A program made the position numbers and the translations under genes. From contig CANRZB010000004.1 of assembly GCA_947644195.1 (NCBI GenBank), positions 49,220 to 113,219 on the forward strand: a stretch of DNA of 64,000 bases. The letters run 5' to 3'. Every line of letters begins with the position of its first letter. Within the stretch, counting starts at the first letter, position 1. Source of the DNA: an uncultured Clostridium sp. (lineage in GTDB: Bacteria; Bacillota; Clostridia; Lachnospirales; Lachnospiraceae). Below, one piece after another: positions 18,583 through 25,859 of the stretch. The notes under the pieces were generated by a model. It had not been told where the DNA came from. It saw only the letters and a program-made list of their open reading frames with translations, and searched no databases.

Positions 18583-19184
18583 TTTCTCTCCTCCTTACAA
18601 AAAGGAATAAACAGCAAAGAAGTTTCACCAATCGTAATACGGTCTCCCTCTTCTAAAATAAGAGGAGCCTCTAAAAGTTTCTTATTTTTATAGGTTGGAT
18701 TACCTTTTTCCGATGAAATATAAAACTGATTGCTAACCGGATCATAGGTAACAGAACAGTGCCTATCCCTAGAAATCTTTTTATCATCTACCAGCACAAT
18801 ATCCATAGAGGTACTTCTTCCCACAAAATTTTTCCCTGAATGTAAACGAAAATCTTTTCCTTTTTCCGTTCCTGTGATACAAACCAACCAGCCAGTTACG
18901 GGCTGCTGATCGAATAATCCAAAAAAACCAAAGGAGACTGTTCGATCATCCTCAACTCCAGAATGAATTCCATTTTTTGACGTTATATTATGTTGGGAAT
19001 TCCCGATGATAGCACCTAATTCTTCCCCTAAAGAGACATCTACTTCCGCAATCGATATGGTTCTGTCATCTTCCTCTATCTCTTCCAGTCGGATACTTAA
19101 TCTCTCGCTTTCCAATTTACAATGCGGACAGCTTCGATTGACACTGTTATCGTACCAGTGCCCGTTACTACATCTGGTTATCAC
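18567..19184 (-). CDS. Zn-knuckle FHA protein with two DDRT motifs
   Basis: 205 aa. N-terminal CSNGHWYDNSVNRSCPHC zinc knuckle as in the 13603 gene; C-terminal FHA domain about 112-195 (GKNFVGRSTSMDI, KISRDRHCS, YKNK). The linker has EEDDRTISIAE (T42) and VEDDRTVSFGFF (T82), two near-identical acidic-Thr-hydrophobic motifs that look like kinase substrates and FHA ligands. It is a cytosolic adaptor candidate. It follows the PP2C gene at 19226 and overlaps the VWA gene start. Confidence 0.88.
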   Translation of the reverse strand: MITRCSNGHWYDNSVNRSCPHCKLESERLSIRLEEIEEDDRTISIAEVDVSLGEELGAIIGNSQHNITSKNGIHSGVEDDRTVSFGFFGLFDQQPVTGWLVCITGTEKGKDFRLHSGKNFVGRSTSMDIVLVDDKKISRDRHCSVTYDPVSNQFYISSEKGNPTYKNKKLLEAPLILEEGDRITIGETSLLFIPFCKEERKWEKE

Positions 19185-19225
19185 TTTCTGTACCTCTCTT
19201 TATATTTCTGTAGATATTACTTTGA

Positions 19226-19957
19226 CTATCTGATAAACACTGCAATCGCTGAGTAATTATCCATATTTGTTCCCTGTCCATTTTTACGGACAATGTTTTC
19301 CATGGATCGCAACCAATCCCCTGGTGTTTTTGCTTTTCTTAAAGTCCTGGACATCATTTTCTCATCAATTAATTCCCAGAAACCATCACTACATAATAGA
19401 AAGCTCACATCCGAATGTAAACGTATTCCATCCACCACCTGATATTTGGGATAATCCCATGGTGTCCCCATTACGCGAAGCAAACGGCTACGGTCCTCAT
19501 GATGACGGATATCCTTATCTCTAATGCTTCCCCGTTCGACCAACATTTGCGGTACACTATGATCCTTGCTGCGAAACCGGTATCTGTGGTGCTCAAATAA
19601 ATAGATACGGGAATCTCCTACATAAAGAAATCTGGCATCTGATTCTGATAACTCCAAACAAGTCAATGTCGTCTTCATACTACCTTCTGCCTGCTCTATC
19701 TTCTGTTTCTCCAGCAGAGAATTTTGTGCAAACAGAATACTATCTTCCACAGACATTCCCTGCTGTACACATCCCAATACCTGATCTACAACAAAATGCG
19801 ACGCAATATTTCCATTACCATGACCACCTAGTCCATCACATAAAACAAAATAATAGTGATCTCCTATTTTCAAACTCTCTAAATAATCTTCATTAATTCC
19901 CCGTCCACCGGGGTCAGACAGGGAATCATAACTGATCTGCTTATATTCTTTATTCAT
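19226..19957 (-). CDS. PP2C-family Ser/Thr protein phosphatase, first gene of the signalling island
   Basis: 243 aa. All PP2C motifs are visible: GRGINEDYLES, LCDGLGGHGNG, LYVGDSRIYLF, FLLCSDGFWE and DNYSAIAVF. It has no membrane segment. As promoter-proximal gene it is followed by FHA, VWA-FHA and kinase-FHA genes. A leader of about 200 nt separates it from the probable transcription start near 20164; the ribosome-binding site AGGTAGG is 11 nt from the ATG. Established role of the family: Mn/Mg-dependent dephosphorylation of phospho-Ser/Thr proteins. Confidence 0.93.
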   Translation of the reverse strand: MNKEYKQISYDSLSDPGGRGINEDYLESLKIGDHYYFVLCDGLGGHGNGNIASHFVVDQVLGCVQQGMSVEDSILFAQNSLLEKQKIEQAEGSMKTTLTCLELSESDARFLYVGDSRIYLFEHHRYRFRSKDHSVPQMLVERGSIRDKDIRHHEDRSRLLRVMGTPWDYPKYQVVDGIRLHSDVSFLLCSDGFWELIDEKMMSRTLRKAKTPGDWLRSMENIVRKNGQGTNMDNYSAIAVFIR

Positions 19958-20096
19958 ATTGTCATGACCTACCTTATCTCATGAAACATTTTTCCAGGTA
20001 CCAATCATCCAAAGCAATACCATGAACCAATGATAAAAATGTCGAACAAAGTTTAACTATTTTAGTAATAATTTTTCTATATGTTAATAATCTATT

Positions 20097-20114
20097 AAAT
20101 AACAGGTGTTATTT
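20097..20114. other. 8-bp inverted repeat in the signalling-operon leader
   Basis: AAATAACA and TGTTATTT flank a GG centre within the untranslated leader upstream of the PP2C gene. The loop is too short for a perfect hairpin; it could be a protein site or nothing. Confidence 0.25.
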
Positions 20115-20140
20115 AGAATATCTTCTTTGATATCAAAAAT

Positions 20141-20199
20141 ATGTATGAATATCCGAACATATCCCTGCCTATTATACTCGGATATTCATACATAGTCAA
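20141..20199 (-). promoter_or_regulatory. Sigma-A promoter with overlapping perfect 16-bp inverted-repeat operator
   Basis: On the minus strand TTGACT (20199-20194) and TATAAT (20176-20171) are separated by exactly 17 nt, an almost consensus promoter for the PP2C-to-kinase series. One arm of a perfect 16-bp inverted repeat, TCGGATATTCATACAT (20178-20193), fills the spacer; the other arm, ATGTATGAATATCCGA (20141-20156), lies just downstream of the expected start near 20164. A protein bound there would block RNA polymerase. The adjacent divergent XRE-type gene is the obvious candidate ligand. The promoter and repeat are seen directly; the repressor assignment is inference. Confidence 0.8.
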
Positions 20200-20221
20200 G
20201 TTGAAATTTCCCACCTACAAT
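20193..20221 (+). promoter_or_regulatory. Possible divergent promoter of the XRE regulator
   Basis: TAGTCA (20193-20198) and TACAAT (20216-20221) with a 17-nt spacer precede the regulator's ribosome-binding site. The -35 box overlaps the -35 region of the leftward promoter and touches the operator arm, so one bound protein could control both directions. Confidence 0.5.
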
Positions 20222-20249
20222 AAATTAAAAGGCTAAAGGAGGCTTCACA

Positions 20250-20453
20250 TTGATTAGTTACGCCCCACTGTTCAAAACTATGAAAGACAAAAAAATGACA
20301 TCTTACCGATTAGAAAAGTTGGGATTTTCCAGAGCAACCTACTACTCCATTCAAAAAGGCAATAGCGTTTCTACAAATACCATAAATCAATTGTGTAGAT
20401 TACTAAAATGCAGCGTTTCTGATATCATGGAATATATAGAAGAGGATGAATAA
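20250..20453 (+). CDS. Small XRE/Cro-type HTH regulator
   Basis: 67 aa, nearly all one helix-turn-helix domain: MTSYRLEKLGFSRATYYSIQ, then a second half ending in INQLCRLLKCSVSDIMEYI, typical of single-domain Cro/C1 regulators (YozG-like, HTH_26). It starts with TTG; AAAGGAGG at 20235-20242 is 7 nt away and there is no ATG in a suitable place. It is divergent from the phosphosignalling operon and next to its promoter/operator, so it probably regulates that operon and itself. It ends at a strong hairpin. Confidence 0.9.
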   Translation: MISYAPLFKTMKDKKMTSYRLEKLGFSRATYYSIQKGNSVSTNTINQLCRLLKCSVSDIMEYIEEDE

Positions 20454-20500
20454 AAGCAGATATCACAAAAGATTTTTAATCTTAATTGATATCTGCTTTT
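20452..20500. terminator. Hairpin terminator after the XRE gene
   Basis: AAAAGCAGATATCA and TGATATCTGCTTTT form a 14-bp stem beginning at the stop codon, with an inner AAGATT/AATCTT pairing. A-rich and T-rich arms make it potentially bidirectional. The remaining gap to 20669 is AT-rich with no further feature seen. Confidence 0.75.
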
Positions 20501-20669
20501 ACTTGTTACTTTTTATTTAATTCTTTTCAATTAATTCTTTTTAATGGATATTTTTCTTAATTTAATCATTAGCTTTTATTTCTCTATTTTATTTTCTTCT
20601 TATATTTAATTAGCAGAATTTAATACAAGAAAACCATAATGAAATTTTATAATTTACAAGCATTTTCTT

Positions 20670-22133
20670 TTAATAAGCAGGGGTTCCGTAACCATATACA
20701 TAGCTATTATTAATTGTTCGTTTGCTGTTTCTCGTAAATTTTACTACCTTGTAACTGCCATCCGAACATTCCACATTTCCCTCTACTGTTTGCAAATAAC
20801 CATTGACCGGTGGTGCAGTAACCAAGCCTACATGACAGAAACTTCCTTTGGAATAATAAAATACCAAATCACCCGCCTTTGGAGTATAAGAGCCTCCGTA
20901 ATATCTACTATATTGAAACTGTCCCCTGTTTTTATACCAGTTAACCGCTACTGCACAACTAGCCGTCTTGGGAACAGCTTTTCCAAGCACCCCAAGCTGA
21001 TTTGCACAATAGGATTGAAATGCCATACACCACGGATAACCCGATCCAGATATTGTCCTTCCATAATACCAGCTGTTATATTTGACATTATTATTTCCCC
21101 GATAATCTCCAATTCCCACCTGGGATAATTGGTACTCAGCCATCCTTTGACCTGTTGTAGAACTGTTTGATGTATACGATGCTGTGGTGGAAACTAATTT
21201 CCATTTTTGGGCAGCAGTACCATTCGCTGCATACATATGAATATTTGTCCAATTAGCCCCAATTCCTCCAGATACATCAGCCACCAACCCATTACATTTA
21301 CACGTTAAAGTATAGTAACCATTTCCAACGCTTGTAATTTTCCAACGCTGCGCAGCAGTTGCATTAGAGGTATATTGCTGAATATTAGTTCCGTTTATTC
21401 TGCCTGCACCAGCACAGTCTAAGACCTTCCCACTATTAACACTACTAATCGTATAATAACCATCTGACTGCCGAGTAATCTGAAACTTTTGAGCATTACT
21501 TCCATTATTCTCATACAGCTGTACATTACCACCATCTGCCAAGGATGCACCATTGACATCCATCACAAAACGGTTATTGACTGCAGACACTAATTGATAA
21601 GTACCATTTGAGATCCCACCAGTATTTATAACACCTGGTAATATATATGTATTCAAATCTGCTGTCCTGATAAAAGCATACTTATAACCTCCACTCACTG
21701 GATATTTGATCTGTGTATAGCTCCCAGATGCACCAAGGACTTTTACAGAATCTCCCTTAGCAATATAACCATATGATTGATTTCCGTTTGCTCTTCGATA
21801 GGTTGTAATTTTTGCCCTGGATGTATAACTACTTCCTATTGTTTTTGTCAAAATCTGATTAGTACTAATATATCCCGTTTTAGTTCCTCTCGCAATCGGA
21901 TAAGTCACTTTGCAATATCGATCCGTGACTGCTTTCACTGTAATTTCATCTGATGGATAAATAGTACCATATTTTTTGGAGAGACCTGTATTGGAATATA
22001 CTTGTACATTAGCTGTCCCAACTGTGAAACACTTGACTGCGGCACTTGCTTTTGTCGGATAGCCCAGACAAAATCCTGCTGCCAATAGAACGAAACAAAT
22101 CATCCATGGTAAAAATCTTTTTTCTTTTTTCAT
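20670..22133 (-). CDS. Secreted SH3b / ricin-type lectin / CHAP peptidoglycan hydrolase
   Basis: 487 aa from the ATG at 22133 (GGAG 10 nt upstream); the frame is open to 22202. Signal peptide (MKKEKRFLPWMICFVLLAAG, cut near ASAA), two bacterial SH3-like modules (about 35-170), a ricin B-type beta-trefoil with three repeats ending NAQKFQI, AAQRWKI and AAQKWKL (about 180-325), and a C-terminal CHAP amidase/endopeptidase domain with catalytic Cys in GYPWCMAFQ and His in FCHVGLVT. It cuts or remodels peptidoglycan, with SH3b and lectin modules targeting it to wall polymers. It is probably transcribed alone. Confidence 0.92.
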   Translation of the reverse strand: MKKEKRFLPWMICFVLLAAGFCLGYPTKASAAVKCFTVGTANVQVYSNTGLSKKYGTIYPSDEITVKAVTDRYCKVTYPIARGTKTGYISTNQILTKTIGSSYTSRAKITTYRRANGNQSYGYIAKGDSVKVLGASGSYTQIKYPVSGGYKYAFIRTADLNTYILPGVINTGGISNGTYQLVSAVNNRFVMDVNGASLADGGNVQLYENNGSNAQKFQITRQSDGYYTISSVNSGKVLDCAGAGRINGTNIQQYTSNATAAQRWKITSVGNGYYTLTCKCNGLVADVSGGIGANWTNIHMYAANGTAAQKWKLVSTTASYTSNSSTTGQRMAEYQLSQVGIGDYRGNNNVKYNSWYYGRTISGSGYPWCMAFQSYCANQLGVLGKAVPKTASCAVAVNWYKNRGQFQYSRYYGGSYTPKAGDLVFYYSKGSFCHVGLVTAPPVNGYLQTVEGNVECSDGSYKVVKFTRNSKRTINNSYVYGYGTPAY

Positions 22134-22281
22134 AATAAACACACTCCTTTTCTCTCTTTTGTTTCTTACTTTTCTCCAAATACTTTTTTTCATGATAATC
22201 ACCTTTTTCCTTTCTTCTTAGACACTGCATCTTCAGTTTCCATGAATAAAGAGTCTCGCACAAAACAAACATCCACTGGAT

Positions 22282-22310
22282 ACTCCGTGCCCTCACGGAG
22301 TGTTTTTATT
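22282..22310 (+). terminator. Hairpin with T-tract, plus-strand orientation
   Basis: ACTCCGTG-CCCT-CACGGAGT followed by GTTTTTATT. In the plus direction it is a textbook terminator, but no plus-strand gene lies upstream; on the minus strand it falls in the leader of the CHAP hydrolase gene. Confidence 0.5.
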
Positions 22311-22340
22311 GAATAAAAGTTATTTTCTATTCAATAAAAA
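22303..22340. repeat. Perfect 13-bp inverted repeat
   Basis: TTTTTATTGAATA (22303-22315) and TATTCAATAAAAA (22328-22340) with a 12-nt loop. It shares bases with the hairpins on both sides, so the structures are mutually exclusive. Confidence 0.7.
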
Positions 22341-22394
22341 ATGGCTTTTGTTATTGAACTCTTATCGTGAATTCACTATAACAAAAACCATTTT
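22338..22394 (-). terminator. Probable terminator of the PII-like/DUF1538 operon
   Basis: A 17-bp stem with one G-U pair (22338-22354 with 22378-22394) is followed on the minus strand by TTTTTATTGA. It lies 69 nt after the PII-like gene. The loop holds the palindrome GTGAATTCAC. The 329-bp gap 22134-22462 contains this, the two inverted repeats to its left and nothing else recognised. Confidence 0.65.
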
Positions 22395-22462
22395 AAAATT
22401 TTTATGCTTGTCATATTTAACCAGAATTTTGTTGTTTTTAACAAAATTACTAAGTTCCTACT

Positions 22463-23149
22463 TCACCCTTCCATCTCTTCCACCATCCGAAGTCCCGCCG
22501 TACTGGTTACCGGCAGCGAAAACACAACAGCCCCCGCCGGGCTTTCCGTGCCTGCCTGTTCCATGATTGCTTTCATAATCGGATTCTTCTGCCCGGAACG
22601 TACTACAATAAAAATCATCTCCTTTTCCTCAGCCAGGGAAATCCCCAGAAATTTTCTGGCATGTTCCATCCCGGTTCCCTTGGCATGCACCACCGTTCCT
22701 CCCGGTGCATTAGCGCTTCTGGCCGCATCCATAATAGTCTCCATATAACCGGCATTGGCAATCGTTACCAACAATTCATACTCTGTCTCTTTCAATACAC
22801 TCTCCTCCTCAATGACCACGTCCTGACCGGCAGTCAGATAATATAATGCCTTCTTTCCTCCCATACTGCTCATCGGTATGAGAAAAGCAATTCCCCTACC
22901 GGGGATATCTATATTCATTTTACGATAAAGCTCCTTTTTCAGGTTTTTCCAGGTATTCCTGGTAACAAACGCAAAATAGATTGCTTTTTCCGTCTTTTCC
23001 ACACCCAAATAATCCAAAATAGCGCTGTTAGCCGTCCCCGCTCCCAACGTAGATATCGTTATCTGGATATCGTTCTTTTGGAAAAAGGAAATAAACTTTT
23101 CTCTCATTCCTCTGTTGGTAATTATCGTCATCATATAAATTTCATTCAT
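22463..23149 (-). CDS. Tandem PII-like signalling protein
   Basis: 228 aa made of two copies of a PII-like fold. Copy 1 (about 1-110) has TIITNRGMREKFISFF, TLGAGTANS and FVTRNTWKNLKKEL; copy 2 (about 115-228) has LVTIANAGYMETIMDAARS, VHAKGTGMEHARKF and VVRSGQKNPIMKAIME. The gene follows the DUF1538 gene on the same strand, the usual partnership of such PII-like proteins with DUF1538 membrane proteins, suggesting regulation of a transporter rather than of nitrogen metabolism. AGGAGG lies close to the ATG. The function of the DUF1538/PII pair is not established. Confidence 0.8.
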   Translation of the reverse strand: MNEIYMMTIITNRGMREKFISFFQKNDIQITISTLGAGTANSAILDYLGVEKTEKAIYFAFVTRNTWKNLKKELYRKMNIDIPGRGIAFLIPMSSMGGKKALYYLTAGQDVVIEEESVLKETEYELLVTIANAGYMETIMDAARSANAPGGTVVHAKGTGMEHARKFLGISLAEEKEMIFIVVRSGQKNPIMKAIMEQAGTESPAGAVVFSLPVTSTAGLRMVEEMEG

Positions 23150-23169
23150 ACCGATCCTCCTGTACTGTT

Positions 23170-23208
23170 AAAACAAAGCGGGCAACCCCACTTCAACTTC
23201 CCCAGTCA
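23170..23208 (-). terminator. Terminator-like repeat, copy A
   Basis: Minus-strand stem GTGGG-GTTG-CCCGC followed by TTTGTTTT, preceded by TGACTGGGGAAGTTGAA. It closely matches the element at 34639-34674. It lies between the DUF1538 and PII-like genes and may reduce read-through into the latter. Confidence 0.5.
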
Positions 23209-23268
23209 CAAAAGTAACTATTCCTTCGATCTCGACAGGCTTATAAAACTTTTTGTGCAATTGAGTAC

Positions 23269-24787
23269 TTATAATTCAATAATATCATCTTCCGCCCAGA
23301 TATCCAGGTAAGATTCCGGCACCGCTGCCTCCCGTCTGGACTTCAGTCGATAAACCGCACCCAGGATCTGAATGGCGATCAATGGGGTCATGGCAACCAT
23401 CGCAACAATCCCAAAAGCATCCTGCACAATATTTCCACCCAACGCCTGACACGCCCCCATTGCAAAAGGAAGCAGAAATGTTGCTGTCATCGGCCCTGAC
23501 GCCACACCACCCGAGTCAAAAGCAATTGCGGTAAATATCTTGGGAACGAACAGAGACAGGCATAGAGCCACCACATACCCTGGCAAAATAAACCAAAGCA
23601 GGGAAATCCCTGTCAGAACACGGGTCATTGCCAAGCCGACCGAAAACGCCACCCCCAAAGACAGACTAAGTCCCATCGCACGCCCCGATATCGCACCGGA
23701 AGTAATCTCCTCCACCTGTTCCATCAACACATAAATTGCAGGCTCTGCCTTGACGATAAAAAAGCCGATCAACATACCAATCGGAATCAAGATCATTCGA
23801 TATGGCATCCCTGCGATCATCTTTCCCAGGTAATTACCTGCCGGCATAAAGCCCACATTTACCCCAGTTAAAAACAAAACCCAGATACGTATAGAAAATT
23901 CCAATCAAGATCTTGCACAGCGTTCTTTTATTCAAACGGAGAGAAACCACCTGAAATACAGCAAAAAAGACGGTAATGGGAAGCAGCGAAAGTGCAATCT
24001 CCCGGATATATTTTGGAAATCCCCCCGCAAAGCACCGCCAAAGCTCGACCGAATTGCGGATCTCAGGAATCTTTTCCGGTATGTATCCCGTATCCTCTGG
24101 ATGATAGAGCAAGCCGAGCAGCAGCACGGCAAGAATCGGCCCTACCGAGCAAAGTGCAACCAGACCAAAACTATCCTCCTCCGCATGGCGGTCACTACGA
24201 ACCGCCGCAAAACCGATACCTAATGCCATGATAAAAGGGACCGTCATCGGACCGGTTGTGACACCGCCGGAATCAAACGCTACCGTAATAAAGTCTTGAG
24301 GAATAAAGTAAGTTAAGATAAACACAATACTGTAGAATAGAAAGAGTAAAACCGCTAAGGCCCGTGAAAATAACATACGAAGCATTGCCACGACCAGGAA
24401 TAACCCGACACCTCCTGCCACCGCCAAGATCAATATATGATTGGGAATAGCGGGCACCTGCTCTGCCAATACCTGCAGATCCGGTTCAGAAACAGTAATT
24501 ACAAACCCTAGAGTAAAACACAAAAATAAGATCAAAGAAATATGAGGAATCTTTGCCATTTTCGTCCCAATCTTTTCCCCCATGGGCGTCATAGAAAGTT
24601 CCGCTCCTAAGGTAAAAAACATCATTCCCACAACTAACAACACCGCCCCAAACAAAAACAACAGTAAAATGCTGGGCGGAATCGGTGCAATAGAAAAACT
24701 CAGTAACAGAACAATCCCGATAATAGGCATAACAGCCTTTAATGCTTCCTTTAATTTGTCAGATAACTTTGTCTGCAAGATGCCCAT
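23269..24787 (-). pseudogene. DUF1538 membrane protein, two-domain gene broken by a frameshift
   Basis: Two overlapping frames encode the halves of one protein. Frame 1 (24787 to 23834) has a complete DUF1538 domain (AFDSGGVTTGPMTVPFIMALG) plus the first third of a second one, then runs into an unrelated tail (FVFNWGKCGLYAGR). Frame 2 continues the second domain at once (VLFLTGVNVGFMPAGNYLGK ... AFDSGGVASGPMTATFLLPFA) to 23269. Both domains share the AFDSGGV(T/A)(T/S)GPMT motif. The shift lies at about 23869-23890, where T runs occur on the coding strand; one inserted base or two lost bases explain it. ATG 24787 has GGGGGA upstream. It may be a true pseudogene, a sequencing error or programmed frameshifting. 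Confidence 0.8.
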
Positions 24788-24854
24788 TCCATTCCCCCTT
24801 TTTTCTATACGAAACACAGACATTTTGTTCAAAACATTCCTAGCAAACAATATC

Positions 24855-24883
24855 AGTATATCCTACTACGCTTTGATACGCAA
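24855..24883 (-). promoter_or_regulatory. Possible promoter for the DUF1538 gene
   Basis: TTGCGT (24883-24878), 17-nt spacer, TATACT (24860-24855), about 65 nt before the ATG at 24787. The -35 box is imperfect. Confidence 0.45.
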
Positions 24884-24895
24884 TAGCAGAAAAAG

Positions 24896-25837
24896 TCAAT
24901 CTCCTTCCGTAATTACATACTTACTACGGTACATTGCGTTCCATGCCTCCTGCCGGTTATATTGTTCCCCGATACAGAATTCTTTGGACCAGGTCATAAA
25001 GTACGCCCACGGAATCCGGGATTGTTCCAGCATCCCGATATCCGGCAGATAGCCAATCTCTGCCAATGCAGCCACTTTATTGCGCGTTGTAGCCTGAATC
25101 AGTTCCTGATATTGTTGCCTGTAATCTGTCTGGGCATAGTTCTCCAAATACACGTCCACCGAAATCACATCGACATAGTCATCCCCCGGATAGCCCTGAC
25201 TCAGTTTACAGTTCCAGACCCAGAGCAGATGGTTCAGATGATGGACATTCGTATAATAATCATACATCAATAGATACAAATCCCTCGCAACCTCCGGGCC
25301 TTTTGCCCCCCACCAGAACCAAGTTCCATCCGATTCATGAAATGGCCGCCAGAGCACTGGGATCCGTTCTTGCTCAAATCGCTTCAATTCCTCGGCAATC
25401 ACATCCGTATCATGATAAAAAGCAGCTCGCTCCGGTGAATTTTCTTTGAGCACGCGGGAAGCATCAAAATCTGTATGTTCCGTATAAAAACTCTTATCCC
25501 GTCCACCAATCGGAGAAAACCAGTGAAAGGAAAGCGTCACTATACCATCGGATTCTTTTGCCCAACGTATGGCAGTATCCATGGTGTCTCTATTCTCGTA
25601 CACTTCTGTCAAACATTCCTGTGATGCATCCTGGTAATTAATATTGGGCGAATACGCTAACATCTCGAACCCACGGAGTTTCGGCTTCCTCCCAGTCAAT
25701 TGATAAATATAATCAATTTCCTCCATCGTATTTGTCTGCGTATGCTGTCCTGTCATGATTTTTTGACCTGCGGTTTCATATAAATATTCCAGCAACTCGC
25801 GTGCCTCTTTACTTGCGTTCTGATTTACCGGATTCAT
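24896..25837 (-). CDS. GH26 beta-mannanase-type glycoside hydrolase
   Basis: 313 aa. GH26 signatures: KIMTGQHTQ near the N-terminus, acid/base Glu in LWRPFHESDGTWFWWG and nucleophile Glu in ALAEIGYLPD, with SFHWFSP before. No signal peptide or carbohydrate-binding module is present, so it should be intracellular and act on imported manno-oligosaccharides rather than on polymer. It lies 22 nt downstream of the cellobiose 2-epimerase gene on the same strand; the pair matches the known mannan pathway in which mannobiose is epimerised to mannosylglucose. GGGAGG precedes the ATG. Confidence 0.92.
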   Translation of the reverse strand: MNPVNQNASKEARELLEYLYETAGQKIMTGQHTQTNTMEEIDYIYQLTGRKPKLRGFEMLAYSPNINYQDASQECLTEVYENRDTMDTAIRWAKESDGIVTLSFHWFSPIGGRDKSFYTEHTDFDASRVLKENSPERAAFYHDTDVIAEELKRFEQERIPVLWRPFHESDGTWFWWGAKGPEVARDLYLLMYDYYTNVHHLNHLLWVWNCKLSQGYPGDDYVDVISVDVYLENYAQTDYRQQYQELIQATTRNKVAALAEIGYLPDIGMLEQSRIPWAYFMTWSKEFCIGEQYNRQEAWNAMYRSKYVITEGD

Positions 25838-25859
25838 AACATCCTCCCTTCTGTATTTG

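Noticed and set aside
1..20453. Type VII secretion locus
   Set aside because: FHA, VWA and kinase genes can accompany such systems, but no EssC ATPase, WXG100 or related gene is present in the window.
22134..22462. Cyclic-di-AMP or cyclic-di-GMP riboswitch before the CHAP hydrolase
   Set aside because: None of the conserved riboswitch blocks was found; only the overlapping inverted repeats are visible.
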